From Rheinheimera sp. 1928-s (lineage in GTDB: Bacteria > Pseudomonadota > Gammaproteobacteria > Enterobacterales > Alteromonadaceae), in NCBI RefSeq assembly GCF_029269265.1, contig NZ_JARIXP010000003.1, positions 300,583 through 364,582 on the forward strand: a stretch of DNA of 64,000 bases, written 5' to 3'. The notes beneath the pieces are model-generated. The model had not been told where the DNA came from. It searched no databases and saw only the letters and a program-made list of their open reading frames with translations. This document shows positions 37,231 through 46,539 of the stretch, in pieces (position 1 is the first letter of the stretch; each line of letters opens with the position of its first letter). The position numbers were made by a program, and so were the translations under genes.

Positions 37231-37486
37231 ATCAACAGCCGCAGCTTTGCTTGGCTTGCCATTGAGTGTGGGCCTGATCGGTTTGTTAGCTTTGTTATGG
37301 CCGGGGCAAAATAACCAACTGGTATTGCCCTGGTTGCTGATGGTATTCCCAGTTTGGATTGGCATTATGGCCGGGACTTTTTTATTTCGTAGCGGCAAAC
37401 AGGCCTGGCTGATCCTTGGACTATCGACCTTTTGCAGCTTTGCGCTGCTTTCTCTGGTGAAACAATTTATGAGCTCATCGCTATGA
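37220..37486 (+). CDS. Small membrane protein, DUF3649-like
   Basis: An 88-residue protein with three likely membrane helices (AALLGLPLSVGLIGLLALLW, LPWLLMVFPVWIGIMAGTF and WLILGLSTFCSFALLSLV). It lies between the other small membrane gene and the PepSY gene and overlaps both (11 and 4 bases), so the set is translationally coupled. The family name is tentative. Confidence 0.75.
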   Translation: MWGKSTAAALLGLPLSVGLIGLLALLWPGQNNQLVLPWLLMVFPVWIGIMAGTFLFRSGKQAWLILGLSTFCSFALLSLVKQFMSSSL

Positions 37487-39021
37487 AAGTCGCAACCCAA
37501 CGCACCTTCCGAGCTGTCCATACCTGGACAGGTCTGATTGCTGGTATGGCGCTTTTTATTGCCTTTTACGCCGGCGCTATTTCTGTGTTTGTGCACGAGT
37601 TGTATGACTGGCAACAACAAGGCGAACTGGTACAAACCGATTCACTGAAGCAGGCTCAGCCTTTAGTTGATGCACTGCTACAGCAGCAACCAGAAGCTAG
37701 CCATGGTTTTACTTTGTTGCTGCCAGGCCATCACGGGCCTGAACTTAGTGCCTATTGGTACGACAACTCCAGCGGTACTCAGCATAAGTTTAAACTCAGT
37801 GCAGACAATCAACTTAGCCAAAGCCCGGCCAGAGCTGACTTCGTCAGTTTTATTTATGACCTGCATTTTACGGCGGGTTTACCCCGTACCACAGGAATGT
37901 ATCTTTTTGGTCTATTTTGTTTGCTCTATGGTTTAGCTCTGGTCAGTGGTGTGGTGATTTATACACCGGTGTTTTTAAAAGACTTATTTGCGCTACGCCT
38001 TGGCCCTAGTGTGAAACGCTTATGGCAAGACGCTCATAATGTGGTGGGCATATTATCTTTGCCTTTCCATATTTTATTTGCCTGGAGCGGCGCTGTTTTG
38101 ACTATAGGTTTTCTGATGCTGGCTCCATTTCAGTTTGCTGTTTTTGACGGTAAGTTACTCGAAATTCTGGAGCCAGATTTTGAAGTAGTGCCTCATGTCG
38201 AACCTGCCGGAGCACAAAAACCTTTGGTCAGCGTGGATGAATTATTAGCGACAGCCAAAACTGCCATGCCACAGCTGGAGGTTGAAAGCATGTTTTATCA
38301 TGACGCCGGCGATCTGAATGGCACTGTCACTTTATACGGCGTAATCGACAGCCCTACTGTGACCCATTCAGCAGCTGTAGTGATCAACACAGCCAGCGGT
38401 GAACTGATCAAAACCCTGACCCCGGAAGAATTTACACCGGGCACAGCATTTCTGCGGGGTATTCAAAGCCTGCATTATGGCGACTTTGGCGATTACCCGG
38501 TGAAATGGCTGTATTTTGCGCTCGGCATGGCAGGTGCTTTTTTATTTTACAGCGGTAATTTGTTATGGATTGAATCCAGACGCAACGCCAACACAACACA
38601 GCAACCCCGTAATACCCGCATTATGGCCGGCTTAACATTGGGTATAGCGCTGGGCTGTATGGCGGGCGTGTCGGCCTTGTTTTTAGCCGGTGCTTTATTG
38701 CCCGAAGCTCTGCATATCCGCTGCTACTATCTGGTGTTTTTTCTGGTGCTGCTGTGGTGTTTAGTGCGTCATCCGTCGAAAGCTGCAGTGGAAATGTTAA
38801 TGCTTACCGCCCTGTTGAGCGCATTGATTCCTGTCGCCAGTTTTATCCAAAGTGGCCAGCATCTCTTACACTCTTTTTGGGACGGCCATTGGATACGCTT
38901 TAGTGTCGATCTGACCGCTTTGGTAATGGCCTGGTGTTTTTGGCGTATGGCATTGGCCGCCAAAAAACGCGCCAGAACAGGGCCTGCAAATAGCTTATGG
39001 GCTTTGCCTGCAAAAGGCTAG
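37483..39021 (+). CDS. PepSY-associated membrane protein, iron uptake type
   Basis: The 512-residue inner-membrane protein has the PepSY_TM layout. A first helix near the N-terminus (HTWTGLIAGMALFIAFYAGAI) is followed by a periplasmic domain, several helices with conserved His (HNVVGILSLPFHILFAWSGA), and a C-terminal helix group. Relatives are linked to siderophore utilisation, possibly reducing ferric complexes. The start at 37483 overlaps the preceding stop as ATGA; the frame upstream of it is not the real N-terminus. Confidence 0.9.
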   Translation: MKVATQRTFRAVHTWTGLIAGMALFIAFYAGAISVFVHELYDWQQQGELVQTDSLKQAQPLVDALLQQQPEASHGFTLLLPGHHGPELSAYWYDNSSGTQHKFKLSADNQLSQSPARADFVSFIYDLHFTAGLPRTTGMYLFGLFCLLYGLALVSGVVIYTPVFLKDLFALRLGPSVKRLWQDAHNVVGILSLPFHILFAWSGAVLTIGFLMLAPFQFAVFDGKLLEILEPDFEVVPHVEPAGAQKPLVSVDELLATAKTAMPQLEVESMFYHDAGDLNGTVTLYGVIDSPTVTHSAAVVINTASGELIKTLTPEEFTPGTAFLRGIQSLHYGDFGDYPVKWLYFALGMAGAFLFYSGNLLWIESRRNANTTQQPRNTRIMAGLTLGIALGCMAGVSALFLAGALLPEALHIRCYYLVFFLVLLWCLVRHPSKAAVEMLMLTALLSALIPVASFIQSGQHLLHSFWDGHWIRFSVDLTALVMAWCFWRMALAAKKRARTGPANSLWALPAKG

Positions 39022-39046
39022 TTTGAGCTCAGGCATCAAAAGGGGC

Positions 39047-39568
39047 TCAGGCTCCTTTTAATGTTTTTAATAAAGCAGCCGTAAACTCAATCTTTTCATT
39101 ACTCAACTGACGGTAATCAAAATAGGGCGTGACCAGCACTTTGCTGCTTGGGTCTATCGCAAACTCTTCATTCAGCCAATGCAGCTGGCAGCCTAAACCT
39201 TGCTGGATCAGCTGTTTGGCATGAGTGCGACCAGCTATTAAGTGAATGGTGCCGCTGTTTGGGTTTAGCTGCGGCATATCAAATAACAAAGCTGTGTCTG
39301 AAGCTTTTTGCAGTAAAAATTGGTCGCGATACTGCTGCCAACTCGCGGCCTGAGTCGGGAAATGAAATAGCTTTGGATCCAGAACACACAACAGTTTGGC
39401 GTAGACATTAAACAACTTGCGCCAGCCATTGCCACAGTGCTGATAAATCAGATCGATATCGCCTGCTTGCACTGCTTCGCAGTCAAACAACTGCTGGTAC
39501 TGTGGCATTTTGGGTCTGTTTTCCACATAGACCCTAAAGCTGGCGTTTTGATCCCCTAATCCAATCAC
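39047..39568 (-). CDS. Conserved hypothetical protein (possibly DUF6942)
   Basis: A 173-residue soluble protein, with FRVYVENRPKMPQYQQLFD near the start and HLIAGRTHAKQL near residues 112-123. I associate it loosely with DUF6942 proteins of Shewanella and Vibrio, which have no known function. It is convergent with the PepSY gene and stands alone. Confidence 0.75.
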   Translation of the reverse strand: MIGLGDQNASFRVYVENRPKMPQYQQLFDCEAVQAGDIDLIYQHCGNGWRKLFNVYAKLLCVLDPKLFHFPTQAASWQQYRDQFLLQKASDTALLFDMPQLNPNSGTIHLIAGRTHAKQLIQQGLGCQLHWLNEEFAIDPSSKVLVTPYFDYRQLSNEKIEFTAALLKTLKGA

Positions 39569-39636
39569 TGTATTGTCTCATTCGGTAAAAACTGCCGTTA
39601 TGGTAACGGATTTTAGTGATGATTACCTGCTGCTGC

Positions 39637-41256
39637 TTAGTCCGCGAATTGCTGGCGCATAGGAGCACTCATCAACGCATCCCATAACAAATTCAGGTTT
39701 AGCCTGATGCTGCTCGCCTGGTCTTCAGCAAAATCTTCTAATTGCAGCAGCAAAACCTTTGGATACCAGTGCCCTGCCAGCACTACGGCTTCTGGTTGGC
39801 GCATACTGGCTAAATCCAGCAAAGGGTTATGATTCAGCAATACCAAATCGGCGGTTTTACCCACAGCAATTGAACCTGTTTGTGCTGAGATACCAGCAAA
39901 AATGGCGGGATTAATAGTAGCGGTTTGAATCACTTCTAAAGGGCTTAAACCGGCTTGCTGATACAACGCCAGCTCGTCGTGTAAGCCTGAGCCTGCAAAG
40001 ACAAAAGAGTCTGGAGTATCGGTGCCTGCCAGAATTTTAACGCCTGCTTGCTGCGCTTGTTTTAATTGCTGCTGCGCCAAAGCCAGCAACTCGATATGCA
40101 CATTCAGATCATTGTTATCATAGGATCTTTTCAGCATAGAATCGGCGTCGCCCTGCCATAACAGCTGTAGCAGGTATGGCACAAACTTCAGTCTGCTGTC
40201 CTGACGAAATTCGGTATCACCGGCTTTAGCACCCAATTGCAGGGTTAATAAGGTAGGGCTCCACCAGGTGTTGGATAACGCCATTTGTTGCATCAGTTGC
40301 TGGCACAACTCTGGGTTTTGGCTTTGCAGCAGCGCGCGCCATTGATCTGGCTGAAAACTCTGGGTGAGTGACTGTTTTTTATAGGCTTTAATGGCGTCGG
40401 CACATTCAAAAACAAAAACCCGGCCATGCTCTACGCTAGCTTGATTTGCATCTAACATCTGCTGAAAAGAGACTAACCAGGGTTGATGCCCAGCCAACGC
40501 CATACCAGCCTCTTTGGCTGCTGCAACTAACCACTGGTATTGCTGAGCACTCAGTTGTTCATACACTTTTATAAAATCAGTGCCTTGCGCCTGATAATGC
40601 GCCACCAAAGTTTTGGCATCAGTGGCAGATTGCAGCTTAAAAAATGCCGGATAGTCAGCTGGTACTTCCGGACCACCATTGAGCTGGTAACTGCTGTGTA
40701 ACCAATAGTTTGGGCTGGTTCTGTGCCCTGCTACCACTTGTTTTTGCCAGAGTTTTCGGTCTGCTGTGCAGGCCTGAAAACTGTCCGGCTCCAGCATACA
40801 ACCTGATAAATCCCGCACTGCAGTTACACCAGCTGCTATCCATAGCGGATGATGCAGTTGAGGAGAAATCTGTAAAGAGTGAGTGTGCATATCGGTCAGG
40901 CCTGGCATTAAAAAACGCCCGGCTGCATGCACTTTCAACCGCCCATCGGCCATCAGCTCAGTGCGAACTGCAGCGCTGCTTTCTGTTGATATGCCATCTG
41001 AAGCCGTAATGTTGCTAATTCTGCCTTTATCAATCCACACCGCCTGATATGGATGAATTTGGCCTGTTTCTACATCCACAATACTGACATTATCCAGCAA
41101 CAACGGGCCACTACTGGCAGGGCCTGGTGCTTCAGGCAAAGGCCAGTTGACACAGCCTGCCAGCACAAGTGAGCAAATAAACAGCACTGCAAACAAGGTC
41201 CGTGTGATTTTTTTTAACAGATAAAATAGTCGATACATAACAAAGATCCGGTTCAT
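39637..41256 (-). CDS. Amidohydrolase-family lipoprotein
   Basis: The 539-residue metal-dependent hydrolase of the imidazolonepropionase/prolidase-like amidohydrolase group is anchored as a lipoprotein (lipobox LVLAGC). Metal ligands include HTH in GLTDMHTHS, the lysine region FIKVYEQLSA, GHQPW, EHGRVF and the Asp in LAGTDTPD. The C-terminus has the GKTADLVLLNHNPL stretch. Start at 41256 or the in-frame ATG 41238 are both possible. It follows the histidine kinase gene by 40 bases on the same strand, so it may belong to that operon. The substrate is unknown; a related lipoprotein is encoded at 46540. Confidence 0.88.
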   Translation of the reverse strand: MNRIFVMYRLFYLLKKITRTLFAVLFICSLVLAGCVNWPLPEAPGPASSGPLLLDNVSIVDVETGQIHPYQAVWIDKGRISNITASDGISTESSAAVRTELMADGRLKVHAAGRFLMPGLTDMHTHSLQISPQLHHPLWIAAGVTAVRDLSGCMLEPDSFQACTADRKLWQKQVVAGHRTSPNYWLHSSYQLNGGPEVPADYPAFFKLQSATDAKTLVAHYQAQGTDFIKVYEQLSAQQYQWLVAAAKEAGMALAGHQPWLVSFQQMLDANQASVEHGRVFVFECADAIKAYKKQSLTQSFQPDQWRALLQSQNPELCQQLMQQMALSNTWWSPTLLTLQLGAKAGDTEFRQDSRLKFVPYLLQLLWQGDADSMLKRSYDNNDLNVHIELLALAQQQLKQAQQAGVKILAGTDTPDSFVFAGSGLHDELALYQQAGLSPLEVIQTATINPAIFAGISAQTGSIAVGKTADLVLLNHNPLLDLASMRQPEAVVLAGHWYPKVLLLQLEDFAEDQASSIRLNLNLLWDALMSAPMRQQFAD

Positions 41257-41296
41257 GAACTCTCAGCATCATGTCGGAAGAAGTGTGAAAGGGGCG

Positions 41297-42556
41297 TCAA
41301 AGTTTCGGCCAGATTAGCCTTACTATCAGTTGTTGCTCGGAGCGGTTTAGCTGAAGCTCTAATCCTGTTTGCTGACAGAGCCGTTGCACTATGCCCAGGC
41401 CCAAACCATAACCACTGCTTTGGCGGCCTTTGGCAAATAAAGCGGTTAACTCAGTGGGCACATCTTCGGCTTGCAAGGGGTTACGGATCAGCAACTCCTG
41501 CGAGTCGGCGCTGATATGCACAGTACCGGCGGCGCTATGTAAAAAAGCATTTTGCAGTAAGTTGGTCAGCACCATTTGCAGCAATACTGGGTTGAGTTGC
41601 AACTGCAGATCAGGTTCCACCTGCAGCTCAAGTTCGATGTGTTTACCGTCCAGCAAAGGCGATAAGTTCAGTACCAGTTGCTCCAGCAAACCAGCCAATT
41701 TGATCGTTTCAGTCTGGCCCAAATGCTGCTCACGTGACATAGCCAGTAAAGTGCTGATCAGCTGGTTCATTTGCCTGCTACTGTGCTGAATTTGCTCTAA
41801 GCGTTGTTGCTGCTCAGCTGGCCATGCTTGTGTTGATGCTTGCGCCAATAACAACTCACAGCTGCTTTGGATCACTGCCAGCGGTGTTCGCAGCTCATGG
41901 CTGGCGTCGCGGCTAAACGCTTGCTCCCGGGCAATAAAGGCCTGCACTCTTTGCCAGTTCTGCTCTAACGCCTCAGCCAATACGCCTATTTCATTGGCCG
42001 GAAAAACTTTAGAAAAACCCGGACTAAACTGATCGTTTTGCACCAGTTCAGCCAACTGAGTTAAAGGCCGGGTTGCCCGGCGCGCCAGGGCAAAACCTAA
42101 AGCTGCTGCCAGCAACAACATCATTAAAGTGCTGACGCCATAAAGTAAAAACATTTCATCCCGAATTGGTCGCACTACCAGTTGCTGACTGACCTCCGCC
42201 ACCAGCCAGACAGGCGCCTTTGCCGCAGGATGAACAAAGCTGCGCAGATGATAATGCCGCCCATCCAGGCCACTGTATTCCGTACGCTTGGTGTTGAGTT
42301 CAAGAACTTGCAGCAGATCTGCCGGAAAATCCTTAGTGCCAAGGTAAATTCGCATAGCAGGAGATTGAGGTGCAGATAACTGCGGCTGTTGCAGTTGGCG
42401 TTTTTCTTCGTCCATTAACTGATGACGAAAAAACTGGTCTTCCACCGTATAAACAAAAATTACGTTAAAAAAGCTGAATAAAGAAGCACAAAGCAACGCC
42501 AGAATAACAAAAGCCCAGACAATACGCTGACCTAAACTACGAGCTGGTTTATTCAT
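41297..42556 (-). CDS. Sensor histidine kinase
   Basis: The 419-residue membrane kinase has two membrane helices (about 12-35 and 135-157) around a periplasmic sensor of about 100 residues. HAMP, HisKA with His220 in ASHELRTP, and HATPase with N box LTNLLQNAF and G box GYGLGLGIV follow. It phosphorylates the response regulator whose gene overlaps its start by four bases (ATGA). The signal sensed is unknown. Confidence 0.95.
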   Translation of the reverse strand: MNKPARSLGQRIVWAFVILALLCASLFSFFNVIFVYTVEDQFFRHQLMDEEKRQLQQPQLSAPQSPAMRIYLGTKDFPADLLQVLELNTKRTEYSGLDGRHYHLRSFVHPAAKAPVWLVAEVSQQLVVRPIRDEMFLLYGVSTLMMLLLAAALGFALARRATRPLTQLAELVQNDQFSPGFSKVFPANEIGVLAEALEQNWQRVQAFIAREQAFSRDASHELRTPLAVIQSSCELLLAQASTQAWPAEQQQRLEQIQHSSRQMNQLISTLLAMSREQHLGQTETIKLAGLLEQLVLNLSPLLDGKHIELELQVEPDLQLQLNPVLLQMVLTNLLQNAFLHSAAGTVHISADSQELLIRNPLQAEDVPTELTALFAKGRQSSGYGLGLGIVQRLCQQTGLELQLNRSEQQLIVRLIWPKL

Positions 42557-43278
42557 TGATGAGGCCCATGCGGCACGACCAGCTTAAAACCTATGCCGTA
42601 CACTGTGTGTAACATGGCAGCAGAAAATGACTTATCCAGTTGCTGGCGCAGCAGATAAATATGAGCACGCAACGCATCTGAATCCGGCGGCTCGTCGCCC
42701 CACAGCTGATAACTTAAATCAGAGCGGCTGACCAAGGCCGGATAAGCTTCGGCCAGCACCACCAAAATACGATAACCCAGCGGATGCAAATCCAACGGCT
42801 GACCGGATCGGCTGGCTTGTTGTTGTGAACGGTCTATCACTAAAGGCCCCAGCTGTAATTGCGGATCGACGCTAAGTAAATGACGACGACTTAAGGCCAT
42901 ACAACGCACAGCCAATTCGGCCAACTCAAAAGGTTTGGTCAGGTAATCATCAGCACCAGCAGCAAAACCCTGCAACTTATCATCCAGACTATCCAAAGCG
43001 GTCAACATCAATACGGGCACAGCTTTCAGCCACAACTGGCGTAACTGCATACAGAGCTGCCTGCCATCTATATCCGGCAACATCAAATCCAACAGCACTA
43101 AATCGTAGCTATGCTGTTTCGCCAGTTGCAAAGCCAAAGCGCCAGTAGCCGCATAATCCAGCTGATGCCCGGTTGCTGTCAGATAATCGATAATATTGGC
43201 GGCCAACGCCTGCTGGTCTTCCACCAGCAGAATACGCAGGCCTGGTTGGCAATGGTTTTTCAAGTTCTGAGCTTTCAC
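42553..43278 (-). CDS. OmpR-family response regulator
   Basis: The 241-residue protein has a receiver domain (LRILLVEDQQA, phospho-acceptor Asp64 in VLLDLMLPD, Lys in LTKPFELAEL) and a C-terminal winged helix (LDLHPLGYRILVVL, HIYLLRQQLDK). It starts with GTG at 43278, one base after the stop of the DJ-1 family gene, with AAGGA just upstream. It is translationally coupled to the kinase. It probably controls this operon or envelope genes. Confidence 0.95.
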   Translation of the reverse strand: MKAQNLKNHCQPGLRILLVEDQQALAANIIDYLTATGHQLDYAATGALALQLAKQHSYDLVLLDLMLPDIDGRQLCMQLRQLWLKAVPVLMLTALDSLDDKLQGFAAGADDYLTKPFELAELAVRCMALSRRHLLSVDPQLQLGPLVIDRSQQQASRSGQPLDLHPLGYRILVVLAEAYPALVSRSDLSYQLWGDEPPDSDALRAHIYLLRQQLDKSFSAAMLHTVYGIGFKLVVPHGPHQ

Positions 43279-43279
43279 T

Positions 43280-44413
43280 TTATCCTTGAGCTTTTGTCAG
43301 CAATTCTTGTGCTGCTTTGGAGTCTGGTTGTTGTTTTAGCACAGCTTTTGCAAGTTCAACAGCGCGAGTTATATTGCCCTGCTGCAGTTGTCCTTGCGCT
43401 AATGCCATTAAAAACTGCGGATCGGTAAAGCGGCCACTCACCATTTCCATCACTTGCACTGCTTGCTGACGCTCTGGCTCGGCTTCGGCAAATTGCAAAG
43501 AGTAGTAACCCCAAGCCGCCATCAGCGGAATATCTACCCGCTTTTCATCCAGTGGTTGTGGCACAGCTTGTCCAGCCAAAAACTGCTGAATTAAAGTGAC
43601 AGCCTGTTCATCCGGATACGCCTGACGCTGTGCAGTTTTCAGTTCCAACTGACTTAACATCGCATCGACCAAAGCTGGTGTTGAGTAGGGGTTTTGCCCG
43701 GTAATCAGCTTACCATCCTGCACCACCAAGGGCAGCATAGGGCCAGTTTGTTGATACAAGGCTCCGGCTTTGGTTAAACCGTCCTGTAGTAAAAACGGAT
43801 AAAGCGACAGCATTTCTTTGGCAAACATAGTTTCTTCCTGATTGCTAAAGCCTGCTACTTTTTTGCCTTGCAGCAACAGCGAACCATCTTTGTTTTTCAC
43901 ATGAATTAAAGCCGCAGGGCCATGACAAACCGCAGCTATCAGCTTCTGCTGCTGCGCCATATCCGCCAGTAATTGCTGTAAAGGCTGATGTTCGGCTAAG
44001 TCAAACATGGCGCCTTTGCCACCCAGTACCAGCGCAGCCTGATAGTCGTTCGCTTTAATCTCGCTGAGTTTTTTGCTGCCGGCCAGTAGTTGCATGGCTG
44101 CAGGACTGGCTAAGGCTGCCGCGTTATAAGGCTTGGTTTTGTTGTAGCCACCCACTTCAACTTTGCCGCCTTTTGGGCTGGCCAGCTCCAGCTGAACTTG
44201 CGGACTTAACAATTGATAAGCCATGGCATATTCATCAAATTCCAAACCAGGTTTTTTCGGGTCATCGGCCACGCCGTAACTGCTGGCAATTAATAACACT
44301 TTAGGTTTCTGAATAAGTTCTTCAGCCTGGGCTGCACCATTACACACAGCAGCACCCAATAGTGATAGTACGGCCAGCAGCCAAAGCCTGTTTTTACCTA
44401 ATGTAGATTTCAT
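43280..44413 (-). CDS. Exported DJ-1/PfpI-family protein with C-terminal TPR-like region
   Basis: The 377-residue protein has a signal peptide (cleavage near AAQA), a DJ-1/PfpI glutamine-amidotransferase-like domain with nucleophile Cys163 in AAVCHGPAAL and Glu in GLEFDEYAMAY, and a C-terminal helical repeat part from about 305 (WGYYSLQFAEAEPERQQAVQVM, TRAVELAKAVLKQQPDSKAA). DJ-1 relatives include chaperones, glyoxalase-type enzymes and proteases; which applies is unclear. It is the first gene of a run into the two-component system, one base apart. Confidence 0.87.
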   Translation of the reverse strand: MKSTLGKNRLWLLAVLSLLGAAVCNGAAQAEELIQKPKVLLIASSYGVADDPKKPGLEFDEYAMAYQLLSPQVQLELASPKGGKVEVGGYNKTKPYNAAALASPAAMQLLAGSKKLSEIKANDYQAALVLGGKGAMFDLAEHQPLQQLLADMAQQQKLIAAVCHGPAALIHVKNKDGSLLLQGKKVAGFSNQEETMFAKEMLSLYPFLLQDGLTKAGALYQQTGPMLPLVVQDGKLITGQNPYSTPALVDAMLSQLELKTAQRQAYPDEQAVTLIQQFLAGQAVPQPLDEKRVDIPLMAAWGYYSLQFAEAEPERQQAVQVMEMVSGRFTDPQFLMALAQGQLQQGNITRAVELAKAVLKQQPDSKAAQELLTKAQG

Positions 44414-44531
44414 CTTTTGTTACTCCGTTGTCAGGGTTCACCAGCAGAGTGACAAAACAAAAGTAAAAAGGGCGTGAAAAGCAATTAAGGCTGATAACAC
44501 CCAAAGAGTTACAACTGAATGGCTGTATCAG

Positions 44532-44551
44532 GCGGGCCAAAACAGGCCCGC
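44532..44551. other. Hairpin GCGGGCC / GGCCCGC
   Basis: A 7-base perfect stem with loop AAAACA in the 243-base gap between the hydrolase and DJ-1 family genes. No T-run follows; the rest of the gap shows nothing else I can name. Confidence 0.4.
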
Positions 44552-44656
44552 ATACTCAATTGACTCTATCGGAAAAACAATCAATGGCAGAGATCAGTCA
44601 AGTACAGCGCCAACATGGATCTCGCAAAAACATGATCAACTGCATACAACAACTCC

Positions 44657-45631
44657 TCACTCCCGCAGTACGCTACTGCGGCGAAATTCATCCTGTGGGA
44701 ACACCCTGCCATTTAGCATGCATTCAAAAATGTGTTTAAACACTAAACCCGCTTCACCCCGCTGCCGACCGCAAAGAAAGTACGAATGACCTTTAGGGCT
44801 GTCGTACAGATTGTTCAGATCGTCACAATCTACACTGTATAAGTTATGTGGGGTTTGGCTGATGTCTTCCGGCCCTGTATGACCCAGTCGGCGCGACGCC
44901 ACCTTGTTTTTCAAATTAGCTACTTTACTGCTGCGTAAAGCCAAGTCGTCAGAGGCAAAATAGACCACTACATTACGTGAGGCGTCGGCAATGAGCTTGC
45001 CTGGTTGGTTTTTGTGAATGGACTCATTACGAATATCAGCCGCCACCATAAAGGTGTTGCGGAAAATTAACGGCACACCGTCGGCCAAATCATTTTTGTC
45101 CCAGTCGACCAAGGTCTGGCGCAACACCCTGTTTCCCATCGAATGAGCCAACACATTAATGCGCTTCAAACAAGGCGCAGTTTCTGGTTCGTTGGCAGGG
45201 GAACTGCGCCAGTCCATAAAAATACTTAAAGCGCGGGAGAAGGCTGCCGCACTTTGGTCAGCAGATTTTTGATCATCCCAATAGTCTTTCACTATGCCAA
45301 GATCAGCGTCACATGGCCAAACAACAGGCACAACCAACACTTCGTCCGGCTTTTCTGCATTACAAAGCTGCTGCAGTTCAATAGCAGATGCAAAGACATC
45401 ATCCGGTAAGTTAGAAAAACCGTGAATATACAATAGCAATTGTCTAACCGGGCTCTGCTTTAACTGTCGCAAGAAAGCATCTCCCATCACTTCAGTGATA
45501 TGCCCATCGGCATGCCGCTGACAAAAAAACACTGAATTACTTGGAGCATTGTTACGCAGATCAAATTCAAACTTCCGATTCGCTTTACTGAGAATTGATC
45601 CTTTTGGAAACCTATTGGTGATAAATAACAT
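44657..45631 (-). CDS. Alpha/beta hydrolase of the DUF900 type
   Basis: The 324-residue protein has a lipase-like core with LLLYIHGFSN (oxyanion region) and the nucleophile elbow LAHSMGNRVL (GxSxG-like), and a late His in DLNNLYDSPKGHSYF. It matches the PF05990/DUF900 group of uncharacterised hydrolases. No signal peptide is seen with the chosen start. ATG 45631 has AAGGGA seven bases upstream; the frame extends 35 codons further without a ribosome site. It stands alone. Confidence 0.85.
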   Translation of the reverse strand: MLFITNRFPKGSILSKANRKFEFDLRNNAPSNSVFFCQRHADGHITEVMGDAFLRQLKQSPVRQLLLYIHGFSNLPDDVFASAIELQQLCNAEKPDEVLVVPVVWPCDADLGIVKDYWDDQKSADQSAAAFSRALSIFMDWRSSPANEPETAPCLKRINVLAHSMGNRVLRQTLVDWDKNDLADGVPLIFRNTFMVAADIRNESIHKNQPGKLIADASRNVVVYFASDDLALRSSKVANLKNKVASRRLGHTGPEDISQTPHNLYSVDCDDLNNLYDSPKGHSYFLCGRQRGEAGLVFKHIFECMLNGRVFPQDEFRRSSVLRE

Positions 45632-45904
45632 GGCAAATCCCTTCTGTGTAAATGACGTTTCACCCGAACCTTTTTCGGGCACAGAAAGCATAGACAGATA
45701 ATGGGGAAATTCACTACAGCAGAGCAGAGTTTTCACTCATATTGCCCACTGCAAATGCTTCAAGGCTGACCGCAAGAGGAGGTGGTCGATTGCAACCTTA
45801 GCCCTGCGTCTTTTCACCTTGTTTTGCTCAGGTTTGTGCTGGATCAAAGACCAGTTAACTGAAAGGCGTAGCATGAGGGACAAAGCACAGACAGGATAAA
45901 CGCA

Positions 45905-46210
45905 ATGACCGATTATAAATCTGTACTGCTTGCATCAGAGCGTCAATTGCAACACAAGCTGGATAAACTCCATGCGGACTTTGGCATAACTGCTAACGCC
46001 AATAGTTCAGAGCGGGCACTGGAGCGCGAAAATGATGAAGTGCTGAATCAGCTGGAACGCCAGACCGCACAAGCGCTACAACAGGTTCGCAACGCACTGC
46101 ACGCCATAGCTGTAGGGAGCTACGGTAGCTGCATTGATTGTGGTGAAAAAATTCAGGCAGAACGATTAGATCTTTTACCTTACAGCCTGCAGTGCCAGCA
46201 CTGCGCCTAA
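45905..46210 (+). CDS. DksA/TraR-family zinc-finger protein
   Basis: The 101-residue protein has an N-terminal coiled-coil part and a C-terminal four-cysteine zinc finger (CIDCGEKI, then CQHC). It is shorter than DksA (151) and resembles the small TraR/YbiI-like members that bind the RNA polymerase secondary channel. The ATG follows AGGA by eight bases. It lies 18 bases before the YdcH-like gene. Confidence 0.88.
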   Translation: MTDYKSVLLASERQLQHKLDKLHADFGITANANSSERALERENDEVLNQLERQTAQALQQVRNALHAIAVGSYGSCIDCGEKIQAERLDLLPYSLQCQHCA

Positions 46211-46228
46211 CCAAAAACGGGGAAAACT

Positions 46229-46477
46229 ATGCCAGATAAACACGATTTACATGCTGAATTTCCGGAATACAAAGAACAAATCCATCAGTTAAAGCAACAC
46301 AACAATCACTTTGCTGTGTTGTTCAACCGCTACCATGAAATTGACCACGAAATACACCGTATTGAGCAAGGCTCAGAAGTCTGCAGCGACGATTATCTCG
46401 AGCAACAAAAAGTACAGCGTCTGCACTTAAAAGATGATTTATACATGATGATCAAAGCGGCTGAAGCGGCAGTTTAA
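46229..46477 (+). CDS. YdcH-family protein (DUF465)
   Basis: The 82-residue helical protein fits DUF465: HDLHAEFPEYKEQIHQLK, then FNRYHEIDHEIHRIE, then LEQQKVQRLHLKDDLYMMI. Members are of unknown function. GGGGAAAA precedes the start. It is probably co-transcribed with the DksA-like gene. Confidence 0.88.
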   Translation: MPDKHDLHAEFPEYKEQIHQLKQHNNHFAVLFNRYHEIDHEIHRIEQGSEVCSDDYLEQQKVQRLHLKDDLYMMIKAAEAAV

Positions 46478-46510
46478 TCACCAGGACATGACTGCCAGCA
46501 CACCAAGCAC

Positions 46511-46535
46511 AAAGGCCGGTTCAAATCCGGCCTTT
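46511..46535. terminator. Terminator between ydcH-like and amidohydrolase genes
   Basis: Stem AAAGGCCGG / CCGGCCTTT with a 7-base loop, usable in both directions. Confidence 0.75.
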
Positions 46536-46539
46536 GACT

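Noticed and set aside
37090..37635. 181-codon antisense frame over the small membrane genes
   Set aside because: It spans the ends of three coupled plus-strand genes and has no translation signals.
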